From: JAMXLO01 sp963832895 | GTDB taxonomy: Bacteria; Pseudomonadota; Alphaproteobacteria; Acetobacterales; Acetobacteraceae | Assembly: GCA_963832895.1 (NCBI GenBank) | Contig: CAWHVQ010000004.1 | Location: 124,001-188,000 of the forward strand | Length of the DNA: 64,000 bases | Direction: 5' to 3' | Shown: positions 1 through 7,902 of the stretch, one piece after another | Layout: each line of letters starts with the position of its first letter | Numbering within the stretch: the first letter of the stretch is position 1 | The notes under the pieces: generated by a model | What the model saw: the letters and a program-made list of their open reading frames with translations, nothing else | Databases searched by the model: none | Told to the model about the DNA's origin: nothing | Translations under genes and position numbers: made by a program

Positions 1-64
1 CCGCGCTCCTCCTCGTCATGACGGAGTGTCTCGCTCATTGGGCAGTTGGTATGGGGGGTGATCG

Positions 65-598
65 ATGAAGCACGCGCCAGCTCCGGATTCACCGGTCAGC
101 CAGGACTTCATCGACAGAGTTCTGGCGAGGCAGGCCGGGCGTCCGGGCGCGCTCCTGGCGATCCTGCAGCAGGTCCAGAACAATCACCCTCGAAAGTATC
201 TGCCGCTCGAGACGCTGCACTACATCGCAACCAGAACAGCGGTTCCCCTCTCGAGGATTTACAGCGTCGCGACGTTCTTCGCGTTGTTCAACCTCCAACC
301 GCAGGGCCGCGACACGGTATCGGTCTGCCGCGGCACCGCATGCCACACCAGGGGTTCGCGCGATCTGTTCGAGAACCTGCTTATGAAGTTCGGGTTCCAG
401 TCCTCGTCGGACGGCGAGACGGAGCAGTTGTCGCTCACCACTCCCGACGGCGGCACGACACTGCGAACCGTGGCCTGCTTCGGTCAGTGCGCGCTCGCTC
501 CAGTCATCGAAATCAACCACGCGATCTTCGGCCACATGAATGAAACCACGTTGCAGCGGGAACTGAAAGCGCTCGATCAACGGGGAGCTTCGACATGA
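65..598 (+). CDS. hoxE: NAD-linked [NiFe] hydrogenase diaphorase subunit HoxE (NuoE-like)
   Basis: A 177-residue thioredoxin-like [2Fe-2S] protein of the NuoE/HoxE family. It would pass electrons between the flavin subunit HoxF and the rest of the cytoplasmic hydrogenase. Cys88 and Cys93 (VCRGTACH) and Cys138 and Cys142 (CFGQC) form the CX4C...CX3C cluster motif, and residues 12-75 are the helical NuoE N-terminal part. The ATG at 65 follows a G-rich GGGGGG stretch. The stop overlaps the start of hoxF (ATGA, 595-598), so the two are translationally coupled. It is the first gene of hoxEFUYH in this window; the promoter lies in or before the first 64 bases. Very similar subunits occur in formate dehydrogenases, but the hoxY and hoxH neighbours settle the assignment. 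Confidence 0.93.
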   Translation: MKHAPAPDSPVSQDFIDRVLARQAGRPGALLAILQQVQNNHPRKYLPLETLHYIATRTAVPLSRIYSVATFFALFNLQPQGRDTVSVCRGTACHTRGSRDLFENLLMKFGFQSSSDGETEQLSLTTPDGGTTLRTVACFGQCALAPVIEINHAIFGHMNETTLQRELKALDQRGAST

Positions 599-3500
599 CG
601 CCGATCCGCGACGCAAGCGCTTTCAACGCGGTTCGCGATGCCGGGCTGGCCAAGCTGCTGCCGTCGCGGCCACGCATCGCCGTCGGCATGGGCACGTGCG
701 GAACCGGCAACGGATCGGAGAGTGTCTACCATGCCTTCGCCGATGCCATCGGTAAGCGCGGGCTAGACGTGCAGCTTGTGCAGACCGGGTGCTTTGGTTT
801 CTGCGCCGAGGAGCCGCTGGTCAACGTGTGGAATCCCGGCGAGCCGCTCATAATGCTGCACCGCGTCAGGCCCGATCACGTCAGCCAGATTCTCGATTGC
901 CTGACTGGCAATGCATTTCCCCAGGCACTGGTCCTGTGCAAGATCGAGCAGTGGGACCACGTCACGGCGCAGCTCGACTACGGCAGCGGGTTGCCGGATA
1001 TCCCGGCCTGGAACGCGGTGCCGTTCTTCTCCGGACAGAAGAAGATTGTCCTGCGCAACTGTGGCCTCATCGATCCCTCCGACATCGAGGAATACATCGG
1101 GATTGGCGGCTATCAATCACTGCACAAGGTGTTGCACGATAACGCGCCCGAGGCGGTGAACGCACAGATCAAGCTGGCCAAACTCCGCGGCCGTGGCGGT
1201 GCAGGTTTCTCGACCGGCGTGAAATTCGAATATCTGCGCAGAGCGACCGGCGAGCGCAAATATCTCGTATGCAACGCCGACGAAGGTGATCCCGGCGCCT
1301 ACATGAATCGCAACGAGCTTGAGAGCGATCCACACTCGCTGCTCGAGGGCATGGCGATCGGCGGCTACGTCACCGGCGCCACGCAGGGCATCATCTATGT
1401 CCGCGCGGAGTACCCGCTGGCAGTGCACCGGCTTGCTGTCGCCATCGAGCAGGCGCGGACCTATGGCCTGCTGGGAGCGAACATCCTGGGTTGCGGCTTC
1501 AACTTCGACATCGAGCTGGTCGAAGGAGCCGGCGCTTTCGTCTGCGGTGAAGAGACGGCGCTGATCAGCTCGCTCGAGGGGATGTCGGGCCGCTCGCGGC
1601 CGCGCCCGCCGTATCCCGCCCAGAAGGGCCTGTGGGGGCATCCGACAAACATCAACAACGTCGAGACCTGGTTCAACATCCCGCCCATCGTCGCAAAGGG
1701 GCCGGAGTGGTTCACCTCGATCGGCAGCGTTGCCAGCCCCGGCACCAAGGTGTTCTCGCTGGTGGGCAAGATCCGGAATACCGGCCTTGTCGAGATGCCT
1801 CTCGGCACCCCGCTCAGCAAGTTCGTCTATGACGCGGGCGGCGGCACCATGCCCGGCCATAGCGTGAAGGCGGTGCAGACGGGCGGCCCGTCCGGCGGCT
1901 GCATACCTCACGACATGCTCGACACGCCCGTCGATTTCGAATCACTCGGCAAGCTGGGCTCCATCATGGGTTCCGGCGGCATGGTGGTGATGGACGACGA
2001 CAACTGCATGGTCGACGTCGCGCGCTATTTCGTCGAGTTCACCCGCTCCGAATCATGCGGCAAATGCACGCCGTGCCGCGTCGGGTTGGACAAGGCCCTG
2101 CGGACCCTTACGCGCATTACCAAGGGACAAGGGCGCGAGGAGGATCTGGCCGAACTCGACACGCTGGGCCGGATGATCCGCGATACGTCGCTCTGCGGTC
2201 TCGGCCAGTCAGCGCCGAATTCGGTGCTCACCGCGCTGCGTCACTTCCGCCACGAGTTCGAGGACCACATCCGCGCCAAGCGCTGCCGCGCCGGCGTCTG
2301 CCAGGAACTCGCTGTGGCACCGTGCGAGAACAGTTGCCCGATCCACATGAACATTCCGCGCTTCCTGCAGCTCTACAAGGAGAACCGTCTGGAGGACGCT
2401 TTCGAGGCGGTCATCTTCGACAATCCGCTCCCCGCCACCACCGGTCGCGTCTGCCAGCATCCCTGCGAACATCGCTGCCGCCGTCAGACGGTGGACGAGC
2501 CGATCAACATGCGCGAGGTCCACCGCGTCATCGCCGATACCATCCTGCTGTCGGACAGGTTTGACGCGATGGTGGACCGTATCGTCGCCAGACGTCACCC
2601 CTCGACCGGAAAGAAGGTCGCCATCGTCGGCGCCGGGCCGGCCGGACTGACGACCGCCTTCTACCTCGCCTTGCTGGGGCACGAGGTCGTGGTCTTCAAC
2701 TCGCACGCCGAACCTGGCGGCATGTTGCGCTTTGCTCTGCCGGCATACCGGCTGCCGCGCGAAGTGCTGGACCGCGAAATCGAAATCATCCGTCGCCTCG
2801 GGGTGAACTTCGTGCTGAACTCCAGCATCGGTTCCGACATCTCGTTGAGCGACCTGGAGGCGAAATCCGACGCGGTCTTCCTGTCTCTCGGAACCTGGCA
2901 GGAAACCGATGTGCGCGTGCCCGGCAACGAGCTCACCGGCGTCTTCGGCGCGCTGCACTTCCTGGAGGCCGAGGCCCGCGGCGAGGCGGTGCAACTTGGT
3001 CAGCGCGTGGTCATCATCGGCGGCGGCAACGCTGCCATCGATTGCGCCCGCACGGTGATCCGCATGGGCGCGTCGGCGACCGTTATTTACCGGCGCGAGC
3101 GCAAGGACATGCCGGCAATTTCCGAGGAGGTCGAGGCCGCCGAGGACGAAGGTGTGCGCATCATCTTCCTCGCCTCGCCGCACCGCATCGTGGGTGAAGC
3201 GGGCGCGGTCAAGTCGATCGAGGTGACCAAGACGCTGCTCGGCGCGTTCGACACATCCGGACGGCGACGCCCCATCGACACCGGCGAGGTGCTCAACGTC
3301 AGCTGCGACAGCGTCATCCTGGCGGTCGGCGAAAGCGTCGACCGGGACTTCTGCCGCGGGACCGGCCTCGAGGTCACCCGCAACGGCATGCTCGAGGTCG
3401 ACCGCTACGCACCGACGACCAGCCGCGAAAGCATCTTCGCCGGTGGCGACTTCGTCACCGGCGCATCCAACGTCACGACCGCCATGGGCTGGGGCAAGGA

Positions 3501-3762
3501 TGCCGCCAGGAACATCGACCGTCATCTCATGGGCACGTCCCGCTACGACACTGTCATGCCGGGCTTCCAGTACGACCAGGCGCAGCCGCAGCCCAGCCCC
3601 TGCGGACGCCACCACGCGCATTTCCTCCCCGCCGCCGCCCGCGCCAAAACCTTCGATGAGGCCGTGTCGGCGCTGCGGGCGGACGAGGCCCACGAGGAGT
3701 CCAGCCGCTGTCTGCGCTGTGACATCCGAGAAATGACGGCGCTTGCCGTCTCCCGTCGTTAA
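595..3762 (+). CDS. hoxF: HoxF-type diaphorase subunit fused to a GltD-like FAD/NAD(P)H oxidoreductase
   Basis: A 1055-residue protein, about 450 residues longer than ordinary HoxF. Residues 25-105 are a thioredoxin-like domain with Cys35, Cys66 and Cys70; the first cluster cysteine seems to be replaced by Gly31, so this cluster may be absent. Residues 195-470 are the NuoF FMN/NAD(H) domain (GRGGAGFSTG near 199, DEGDPGAY near 229, CGEET near 317). Cys488, Cys491, Cys494 and Cys534 bind the N3-type [4Fe-4S] cluster. Residues 560-650 match the GltD N-terminal double [4Fe-4S] domain (Cys564, 569, 577, 581, 620, 624, 628). FAD (GAGPAG near 679) and NAD(P)H (GGGNAA near 809) Rossmann folds follow, then a CLRC tail. 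The GltD part suggests a second pyridine-nucleotide site, perhaps NADPH, beside the NADH site. Bifurcation is an inference only. Confidence 0.92.
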   Translation: MTPIRDASAFNAVRDAGLAKLLPSRPRIAVGMGTCGTGNGSESVYHAFADAIGKRGLDVQLVQTGCFGFCAEEPLVNVWNPGEPLIMLHRVRPDHVSQILDCLTGNAFPQALVLCKIEQWDHVTAQLDYGSGLPDIPAWNAVPFFSGQKKIVLRNCGLIDPSDIEEYIGIGGYQSLHKVLHDNAPEAVNAQIKLAKLRGRGGAGFSTGVKFEYLRRATGERKYLVCNADEGDPGAYMNRNELESDPHSLLEGMAIGGYVTGATQGIIYVRAEYPLAVHRLAVAIEQARTYGLLGANILGCGFNFDIELVEGAGAFVCGEETALISSLEGMSGRSRPRPPYPAQKGLWGHPTNINNVETWFNIPPIVAKGPEWFTSIGSVASPGTKVFSLVGKIRNTGLVEMPLGTPLSKFVYDAGGGTMPGHSVKAVQTGGPSGGCIPHDMLDTPVDFESLGKLGSIMGSGGMVVMDDDNCMVDVARYFVEFTRSESCGKCTPCRVGLDKALRTLTRITKGQGREEDLAELDTLGRMIRDTSLCGLGQSAPNSVLTALRHFRHEFEDHIRAKRCRAGVCQELAVAPCENSCPIHMNIPRFLQLYKENRLEDAFEAVIFDNPLPATTGRVCQHPCEHRCRRQTVDEPINMREVHRVIADTILLSDRFDAMVDRIVARRHPSTGKKVAIVGAGPAGLTTAFYLALLGHEVVVFNSHAEPGGMLRFALPAYRLPREVLDREIEIIRRLGVNFVLNSSIGSDISLSDLEAKSDAVFLSLGTWQETDVRVPGNELTGVFGALHFLEAEARGEAVQLGQRVVIIGGGNAAIDCARTVIRMGASATVIYRRERKDMPAISEEVEAAEDEGVRIIFLASPHRIVGEAGAVKSIEVTKTLLGAFDTSGRRRPIDTGEVLNVSCDSVILAVGESVDRDFCRGTGLEVTRNGMLEVDRYAPTTSRESIFAGGDFVTGASNVTTAMGWGKDAARNIDRHLMGTSRYDTVMPGFQYDQAQPQPSPCGRHHAHFLPAAARAKTFDEAVSALRADEAHEESSRCLRCDIREMTALAVSRR

Positions 3763-3772
3763 GGAGCCATTC

Positions 3773-4483
3773 GTGCCTCAGCAGGTCTCAATCCGCATCG
3801 ACAGCCAGCTCTGTACCGCCACCGAGGGACAGAACATCTTCCAGGTGGCGCATGACAACGGCAAATACATCCCGTCGCTATGTCATCTGGAAGGCCTCAG
3901 TTCGCCTGGGTCCTGCCGTTTGTGCCTAGTGGAGATCGCGGGCGTCGGCCGGCTGCTGCCCGCCTGCACGACACCGGTGCAGAACGGCATGTCGGTCAGC
4001 ACCACCTCCGACAGCCTCGCGCACAATCGGCTGATGGCACTCGAGCTGCTGTTCATCGAGCGCAATCACATCTGCGCCGTGTGTGTCTCGAACGGCCACT
4101 GCGAATTGCAGTCTCTGGCGCAGACCCTTGGGCTCACCCATGTCAACCTGCCGTACAATTTCCCGCGTCTGCCGGTCGACGTCTCGCATCCTCGCTGGGT
4201 GCTCGACCACAATCGCTGCATCCTCTGCTCACGCTGCGTGCGCGTCTGCGACGAGATCGAGGGCGCGCATGTGTGGGACATCGCCGCGCGCGGAATCAAT
4301 TCGATGCTCGTCGCCGAGCTTAACCTGCCATGGGGCGAGGCGCCTTCCTGCACCAACTGCGGCAAATGTGTACAGGTCTGTCCGACCGGCGCGCTGGTGG
4401 AGAAAGGCCTTGCCGTTGAAGAGATGACCAAGCGCAACAGTGTCATCACGGAACTCGCCGCGAAGCGAAGTGCCGGTTCATGA
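3773..4483 (+). CDS. hoxU: NAD-linked [NiFe] hydrogenase iron-sulfur subunit HoxU (NuoG N-terminal-like)
   Basis: A 236-residue protein carrying the iron-sulfur relay between the diaphorase and the hydrogenase dimer. I chose the GTG start at 3773 because AAGGAG at 3761-3766 sits six bases upstream; an upstream TTG at 3743 would overlap hoxF and has no such site. Cys37, Cys48, Cys51 and Cys65 form the plant-type [2Fe-2S] cluster. The NuoG-type His-Cys cluster region follows (HICAVC...GHC), then two ferredoxin-like [4Fe-4S] motifs (CILCSRCVRVC and CTNCGKCVQVC). The length agrees with HoxU of group 3d hydrogenases. The stop overlaps the hoxY start (4480), so coupling is likely. Confidence 0.93.
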   Translation: MPQQVSIRIDSQLCTATEGQNIFQVAHDNGKYIPSLCHLEGLSSPGSCRLCLVEIAGVGRLLPACTTPVQNGMSVSTTSDSLAHNRLMALELLFIERNHICAVCVSNGHCELQSLAQTLGLTHVNLPYNFPRLPVDVSHPRWVLDHNRCILCSRCVRVCDEIEGAHVWDIAARGINSMLVAELNLPWGEAPSCTNCGKCVQVCPTGALVEKGLAVEEMTKRNSVITELAAKRSAGS

Positions 4484-5013
4484 CAAAGCCACGACTGGCC
4501 ACGATGTGGCTCGACGGCTGTTCGGGCTGCCACATGTCGCTGCTCGATCTGGACGAGGCTCTCATTACCATCTCGCAGCGTGTCGACCTGGTTTACAGCC
4601 CGCTGGTTGACGCTCGCGAATATCCCCACGACGTCGATGTCGCTCTGGTCGAGGGGGCGGTCAGCACCGAGGAGGATCTGGAGAAGATCCGCCAGGTCCG
4701 CGAGCGCACGCGCATCCTGGTGGCACTCGGTGACTGTGCGACCACCGCCAACATCTCGGGCGCACGCAACCCGATCCCACTGAAAGACCTGTTCGAGAGC
4801 ATCTACGTGGCAGGCGCCGACGTGGACAAAGGCATCCCCGCTGACCCCGCACTTCCTGTGCTGTTGAAACACGCCGTTCCGCTGCACGACGTTGTCAAGA
4901 TAGACCTGCACGTGCCGGGATGCCCGCCGTCCGCCCCAACGATCCTGTTCGTCCTCAACGAGCTTCTCGAGGGCCGCATCCCCGATCTCAGGGCCAGGAC
5001 GCGCTTCGGCTGA
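4480..5013 (+). CDS. hoxY: [NiFe] hydrogenase small subunit HoxY
   Basis: A 177-residue short-form small subunit, typical of cytoplasmic group 3 hydrogenases and lacking a Tat signal. Cys14 and Cys17 (DGCSGCHMS), Cys86 (LGDCAT) and Cys148 (PGCPPS) are placed to bind the proximal [4Fe-4S] cluster that passes electrons from the NiFe site to HoxU. The ATG at 4480 overlaps the hoxU stop, and hoxH begins 11 bases after its stop. With HoxH it forms the hydrogenase dimer. Nothing in the sequence looks degraded. Confidence 0.95.
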   Translation: MTKPRLATMWLDGCSGCHMSLLDLDEALITISQRVDLVYSPLVDAREYPHDVDVALVEGAVSTEEDLEKIRQVRERTRILVALGDCATTANISGARNPIPLKDLFESIYVAGADVDKGIPADPALPVLLKHAVPLHDVVKIDLHVPGCPPSAPTILFVLNELLEGRIPDLRARTRFG

Positions 5014-5023
5014 GGAGCCCACC

Positions 5024-6442
5024 ATGACGACCATTGTTATCGACCCGGTCACCCGCATCGAGGGCCACGCAAAGATCACCATTCACCTTGATGACAATGG
5101 CAAAGTCGTGGACACCGCCTTCCATGTCACTCAGCTTCGCGGGTTCGAAAAATTCTGCGAGGGACGGCCGTTCTATGAAATGCCGTCGATCACCGCACGC
5201 ATCTGCGGCATCTGCCCGATCAGCCACCTGCTGACCTCGGCCAAGGCCTGTGAAGCCATCATGAGCGTGCGCATCCCGCCAACGGCGGCGAAGCTTCGCG
5301 AAATCATGCATTGCGGGCAGGTTATCCAGTCCCACGCATTGAGCTTCTTCCATCTCTCGGCCCCCGACCTGCTGCTCGGCTTCAACTCCGATCCGACACG
5401 GCGAAACCTGGTCGGCGTCATCGAAGACCATCCGCAGCTTGCCAAGGACGGGATCGCGCTGCGCAGATTCGGCCAGCAGGTTATCGCGGGCCTCGCAGGC
5501 GAGCGCATCCATCCGTCATGGACAGTCCCCGGCGGCGTCAACGCGCCATTGGACCAAGCAGTCCGCGACCGCATCCTGGCCGCCGTGCCGGAGGCAAAGG
5601 CTCTGGCATTGCGCACTTTGGGCTTCTTCAAGGACGTGGTTGACCAGTTCGGCGATGAGATCGCTGTGTTCGGCTCGATGCCCACCATGTACGCCGGACT
5701 AGTCGATGACCACGACAACATGCAGCTCTACGACGGCGGCCTGCGCTTCGTCGACGCCGAGGGCGAGACTGTGGTCGATCGCATGGCAGCCGAGGACTAC
5801 CAGCAGTACATCGGCGAGGCGACGGTGCCACGGTCTTTCCTGAAGGCGCCATACTTCAAGCCGCGCGGCTATCCGGATGGGACGTACCGCGTCGGGCCTC
5901 TCGCACGGCTGAATGTCGTGGCGCGCTGCGGCACCCAAGCGGCGGATGCCGAGTTCGCGGAGTACCACGAGAGATTCGGCAAGGTCGTGCAGAGCTCCTT
6001 CCACTTCCATTACGCGCGCCTGATCGAGATCCTCTACTGCATCGAGCGGATGGAGGCACTGCTGAACGATGCGGCGATCCTCGATCGCCATGTGCGCGCG
6101 CATGCCGGAGTGAACGCCTTGGAGGGCATCGGCATGGCCGAGGCACCGCGAGGCGTTCTGACGCATCACTACAAGGTTAACGAGGACGGCGCTATCGTCT
6201 GGGCAAACCTCATCATCGCGACCGGGCACAACAATCTATCCATCGGCCGGAGCATCGGCCAAGTCAGTCGCCACTACATCGATGGCAAGCGGATTACCGA
6301 CGGGATGCTCAACCGCGTGCAGGCGGTGCTGCGGGCTTATGATCCATGCCTGAGTTGTTCAACGCATGCCGGCGGTCAGTATCCCGTGGAACTTCAGCTG
6401 CTGGATGCCGACGGCACCATGTTGGATTCGGTTCGCACCTGA
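5024..6442 (+). CDS. hoxH: [NiFe] hydrogenase large subunit HoxH
   Basis: A 472-residue catalytic subunit that splits or forms H2 at the NiFe(CN)2CO site. Both cysteine pairs are present: Cys61 and Cys64 in RICGICP, and Cys442 and Cys445 in DPCLSCSTH. The 24 residues after His448 form the C-terminal extension normally removed by a dedicated protease after metal insertion, and a candidate protease gene lies just downstream on the other strand. GAGGAG precedes the ATG. With hoxEFUY it makes a soluble NAD(P)-coupled hydrogenase (group 3d-like). No hyp maturation genes are in the window, so they must be elsewhere. Confidence 0.96.
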   Translation: MTTIVIDPVTRIEGHAKITIHLDDNGKVVDTAFHVTQLRGFEKFCEGRPFYEMPSITARICGICPISHLLTSAKACEAIMSVRIPPTAAKLREIMHCGQVIQSHALSFFHLSAPDLLLGFNSDPTRRNLVGVIEDHPQLAKDGIALRRFGQQVIAGLAGERIHPSWTVPGGVNAPLDQAVRDRILAAVPEAKALALRTLGFFKDVVDQFGDEIAVFGSMPTMYAGLVDDHDNMQLYDGGLRFVDAEGETVVDRMAAEDYQQYIGEATVPRSFLKAPYFKPRGYPDGTYRVGPLARLNVVARCGTQAADAEFAEYHERFGKVVQSSFHFHYARLIEILYCIERMEALLNDAAILDRHVRAHAGVNALEGIGMAEAPRGVLTHHYKVNEDGAIVWANLIIATGHNNLSIGRSIGQVSRHYIDGKRITDGMLNRVQAVLRAYDPCLSCSTHAGGQYPVELQLLDADGTMLDSVRT

Positions 6443-6450
6443 GTTCCCGG

Positions 6451-6894
6451 TCACTCGAGCACCAGTCGCCGCACCGTCGCGACCACCTCCGGCAGCGCGG
6501 AAGCGACGGCGGCGGACAGTCCCTCTCGCAGCTCGAACGAACCGGCGCCAACTCTGACGAGGAATGCATCCGGAGTTCGACCATAAAGCTTGGTAGTTAT
6601 GAACAGGAGCGTTCGCGGGTCAATGTGATGCGCCACGCCGGACGCCAGCGGTGCGGCCGGCACCGTCGCGACCACGATGGCGCCAGGCCGGAGGTCAACC
6701 GCGGCGTCGATGAAGACGACGCGATCCGCAACGCCGATGCGTTCGGCCAATTCCGGGGTGAGCTGGTGACACGCGATCACCTCGGCGCCTGCTATGGCAG
6801 CCTCACCTGCAAGCGCCTGGGCAGCAGCCTGGCCCACTGCGTCGTCGCCGCGCAGCGTGTTGCCGTAGCCGATGACGAGCGCTTTCCGCGTCAC
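6451..6894 (-). CDS. hoxW: Hydrogenase maturation protease, HoxW/HyaD family
   Basis: A 147-residue endopeptidase-type protein that would cut the C-terminal tail of HoxH after nickel insertion. It opens with VIGYGNTLRGDDAVG, the family's GNxLxxDD nickel-sensing motif (Asp17/Asp18). A second acidic motif (FIDAAVD) and a late histidine (HHIDP) complete the expected metal ligands. The longer open frame starts at 7203 inside the neighbouring SDR gene; I chose the GTG at 6894 because the conserved fold begins three residues later. It is convergent with hoxH, with eight bases between the stops, and 11 bases after the SDR gene on the same strand. Confidence 0.88.
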   Translation of the reverse strand: MTRKALVIGYGNTLRGDDAVGQAAAQALAGEAAIAGAEVIACHQLTPELAERIGVADRVVFIDAAVDLRPGAIVVATVPAAPLASGVAHHIDPRTLLFITTKLYGRTPDAFLVRVGAGSFELREGLSAAVASALPEVVATVRRLVLE

Positions 6895-6905
6895 CGGCGG
6901 TAGTC

Positions 6906-7730
6906 TCAGCTCTTCACCCCATAACGTTCCATGATCGGTGCCAGCAGCCCGCCGCCGCCGTTCATCGCCAGGTTGCCGCCATCCATCGGAATCGCCGCGC
7001 CGGTGATCCAGTCGGCAGCATCCGACGCCAGCAGCACGGACAAACCCTTGATGTCGTCGGGTTGGCCGAAGCGTCCGGCCGGGATGCCGCGCAGAAACGT
7101 ATCGCGCAGCCACGGATCGGCCGCCATGCGCGGCCCCAGCCCGTTGGCGCCGAGTACCTGCGCCGGCAGGATGCAGTTCACCCGCACGCCGCGCCCGACC
7201 CATTCGGTGCTCAGCTCGCGCGTCATCTGGATCACCGCCGCCATCGCCATGCCGTAGACCGATTGCGCCCGACCGAGCGATGACACGCCGGCGATCGAGC
7301 CGATGCTGATGATGCTGCCCTTGCCCTGCGCCAGCATCCGCCGGCCCGCAAGCTGGCAGGTATAGTAGCGACTGATCACCAGGTTGTGGAACGTGGCGTT
7401 GATATCCGCGAGCGTCATGTCCTCGGCCGCACCGGCCTTCGCCTCGCCGGCTACGTTGCCCAGGACGTCCACCCGCTTGAATTCGCGATCTACCGTGGCG
7501 AACACACGGTCGATTTGATCGGTATCGGTCACGTCGCCGGCGATCGGCAATGCCTTGCGGCCGAGCTGGTGGATGGTGTGCGCTGTCGCATCGATGCCTG
7601 TCGCGTTGCGGTCCAGCAACACGAGGTCGGCGCCGGCCTCGGCCAACGCGAGTGCCATGGCGCGGCCCATGCCTTGCGCACTTCCGGTCACGACGGCGGT
7701 CCGGCCGGTCAGATCAAACAAGTTCGTCAT
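6906..7730 (-). CDS. SDR-family oxidoreductase lacking the catalytic lysine
   Basis: A 274-residue classical-length short-chain dehydrogenase/reductase. Residues 15-22 hold the cofactor motif TGSAQGMG, and a NVAG variant of NNAG follows. The active-site tyrosine sits in YGMAM, where family members have YxxxK, so the lysine that lowers the tyrosine pKa is methionine here. The C-terminal PMDGGNLAMNGGG is the usual SDR substrate-loop end. I start at ATG 7730 rather than the open-frame start at 7931 because the extra 67 residues come from a palindromic intergenic repeat. Substrate unknown; activity may be altered or lost. It lies 11 bases upstream of hoxW, so cotranscription is possible. Confidence 0.8.
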   Translation of the reverse strand: MTNLFDLTGRTAVVTGSAQGMGRAMALALAEAGADLVLLDRNATGIDATAHTIHQLGRKALPIAGDVTDTDQIDRVFATVDREFKRVDVLGNVAGEAKAGAAEDMTLADINATFHNLVISRYYTCQLAGRRMLAQGKGSIISIGSIAGVSSLGRAQSVYGMAMAAVIQMTRELSTEWVGRGVRVNCILPAQVLGANGLGPRMAADPWLRDTFLRGIPAGRFGQPDDIKGLSVLLASDAADWITGAAIPMDGGNLAMNGGGGLLAPIMERYGVKS

Positions 7731-7770
7731 TGGGTCATCTTGTTCCGCAGGTTTGCAGGAGAAGGTCATT

Positions 7771-7870
7771 AAACGCAGATACAAGAAGATGCACGCGGAT
7801 GCACGCGGATTGCCCTCGAGCGGGGGTTCGGCCTGCGGCTTGCGACGAACAATCTGCGTGTTTTGCGTGC
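7771..7870. repeat. Intergenic palindromic repeat unit
   Basis: The 172-bp gap between the SDR and aminotransferase genes contains two tandem copies of GATGCACGCG (7789-7798 and 7799-7808), flanked by AAACGCAGAT (7771-7780) and its near reverse complement AATCTGCGTGTTTT (7851-7864), followed by GCGTGCATC, the complement of the tandem unit. The layout is that of a REP- or MITE-like folded element. No transposase is attached. Whether it recurs elsewhere in the genome cannot be seen here. Confidence 0.5.
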
Positions 7871-7902
7871 ATCGGGTGCAAACGAAAAGTTGTCCATTTA
7901 GA

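Noticed and set aside
2209..3693. A 494-codon open frame antisense to hoxF
   Set aside because: It lies wholly opposite conserved GltD-like coding sequence, has no recognisable domain and is typical of high-GC shadow frames.
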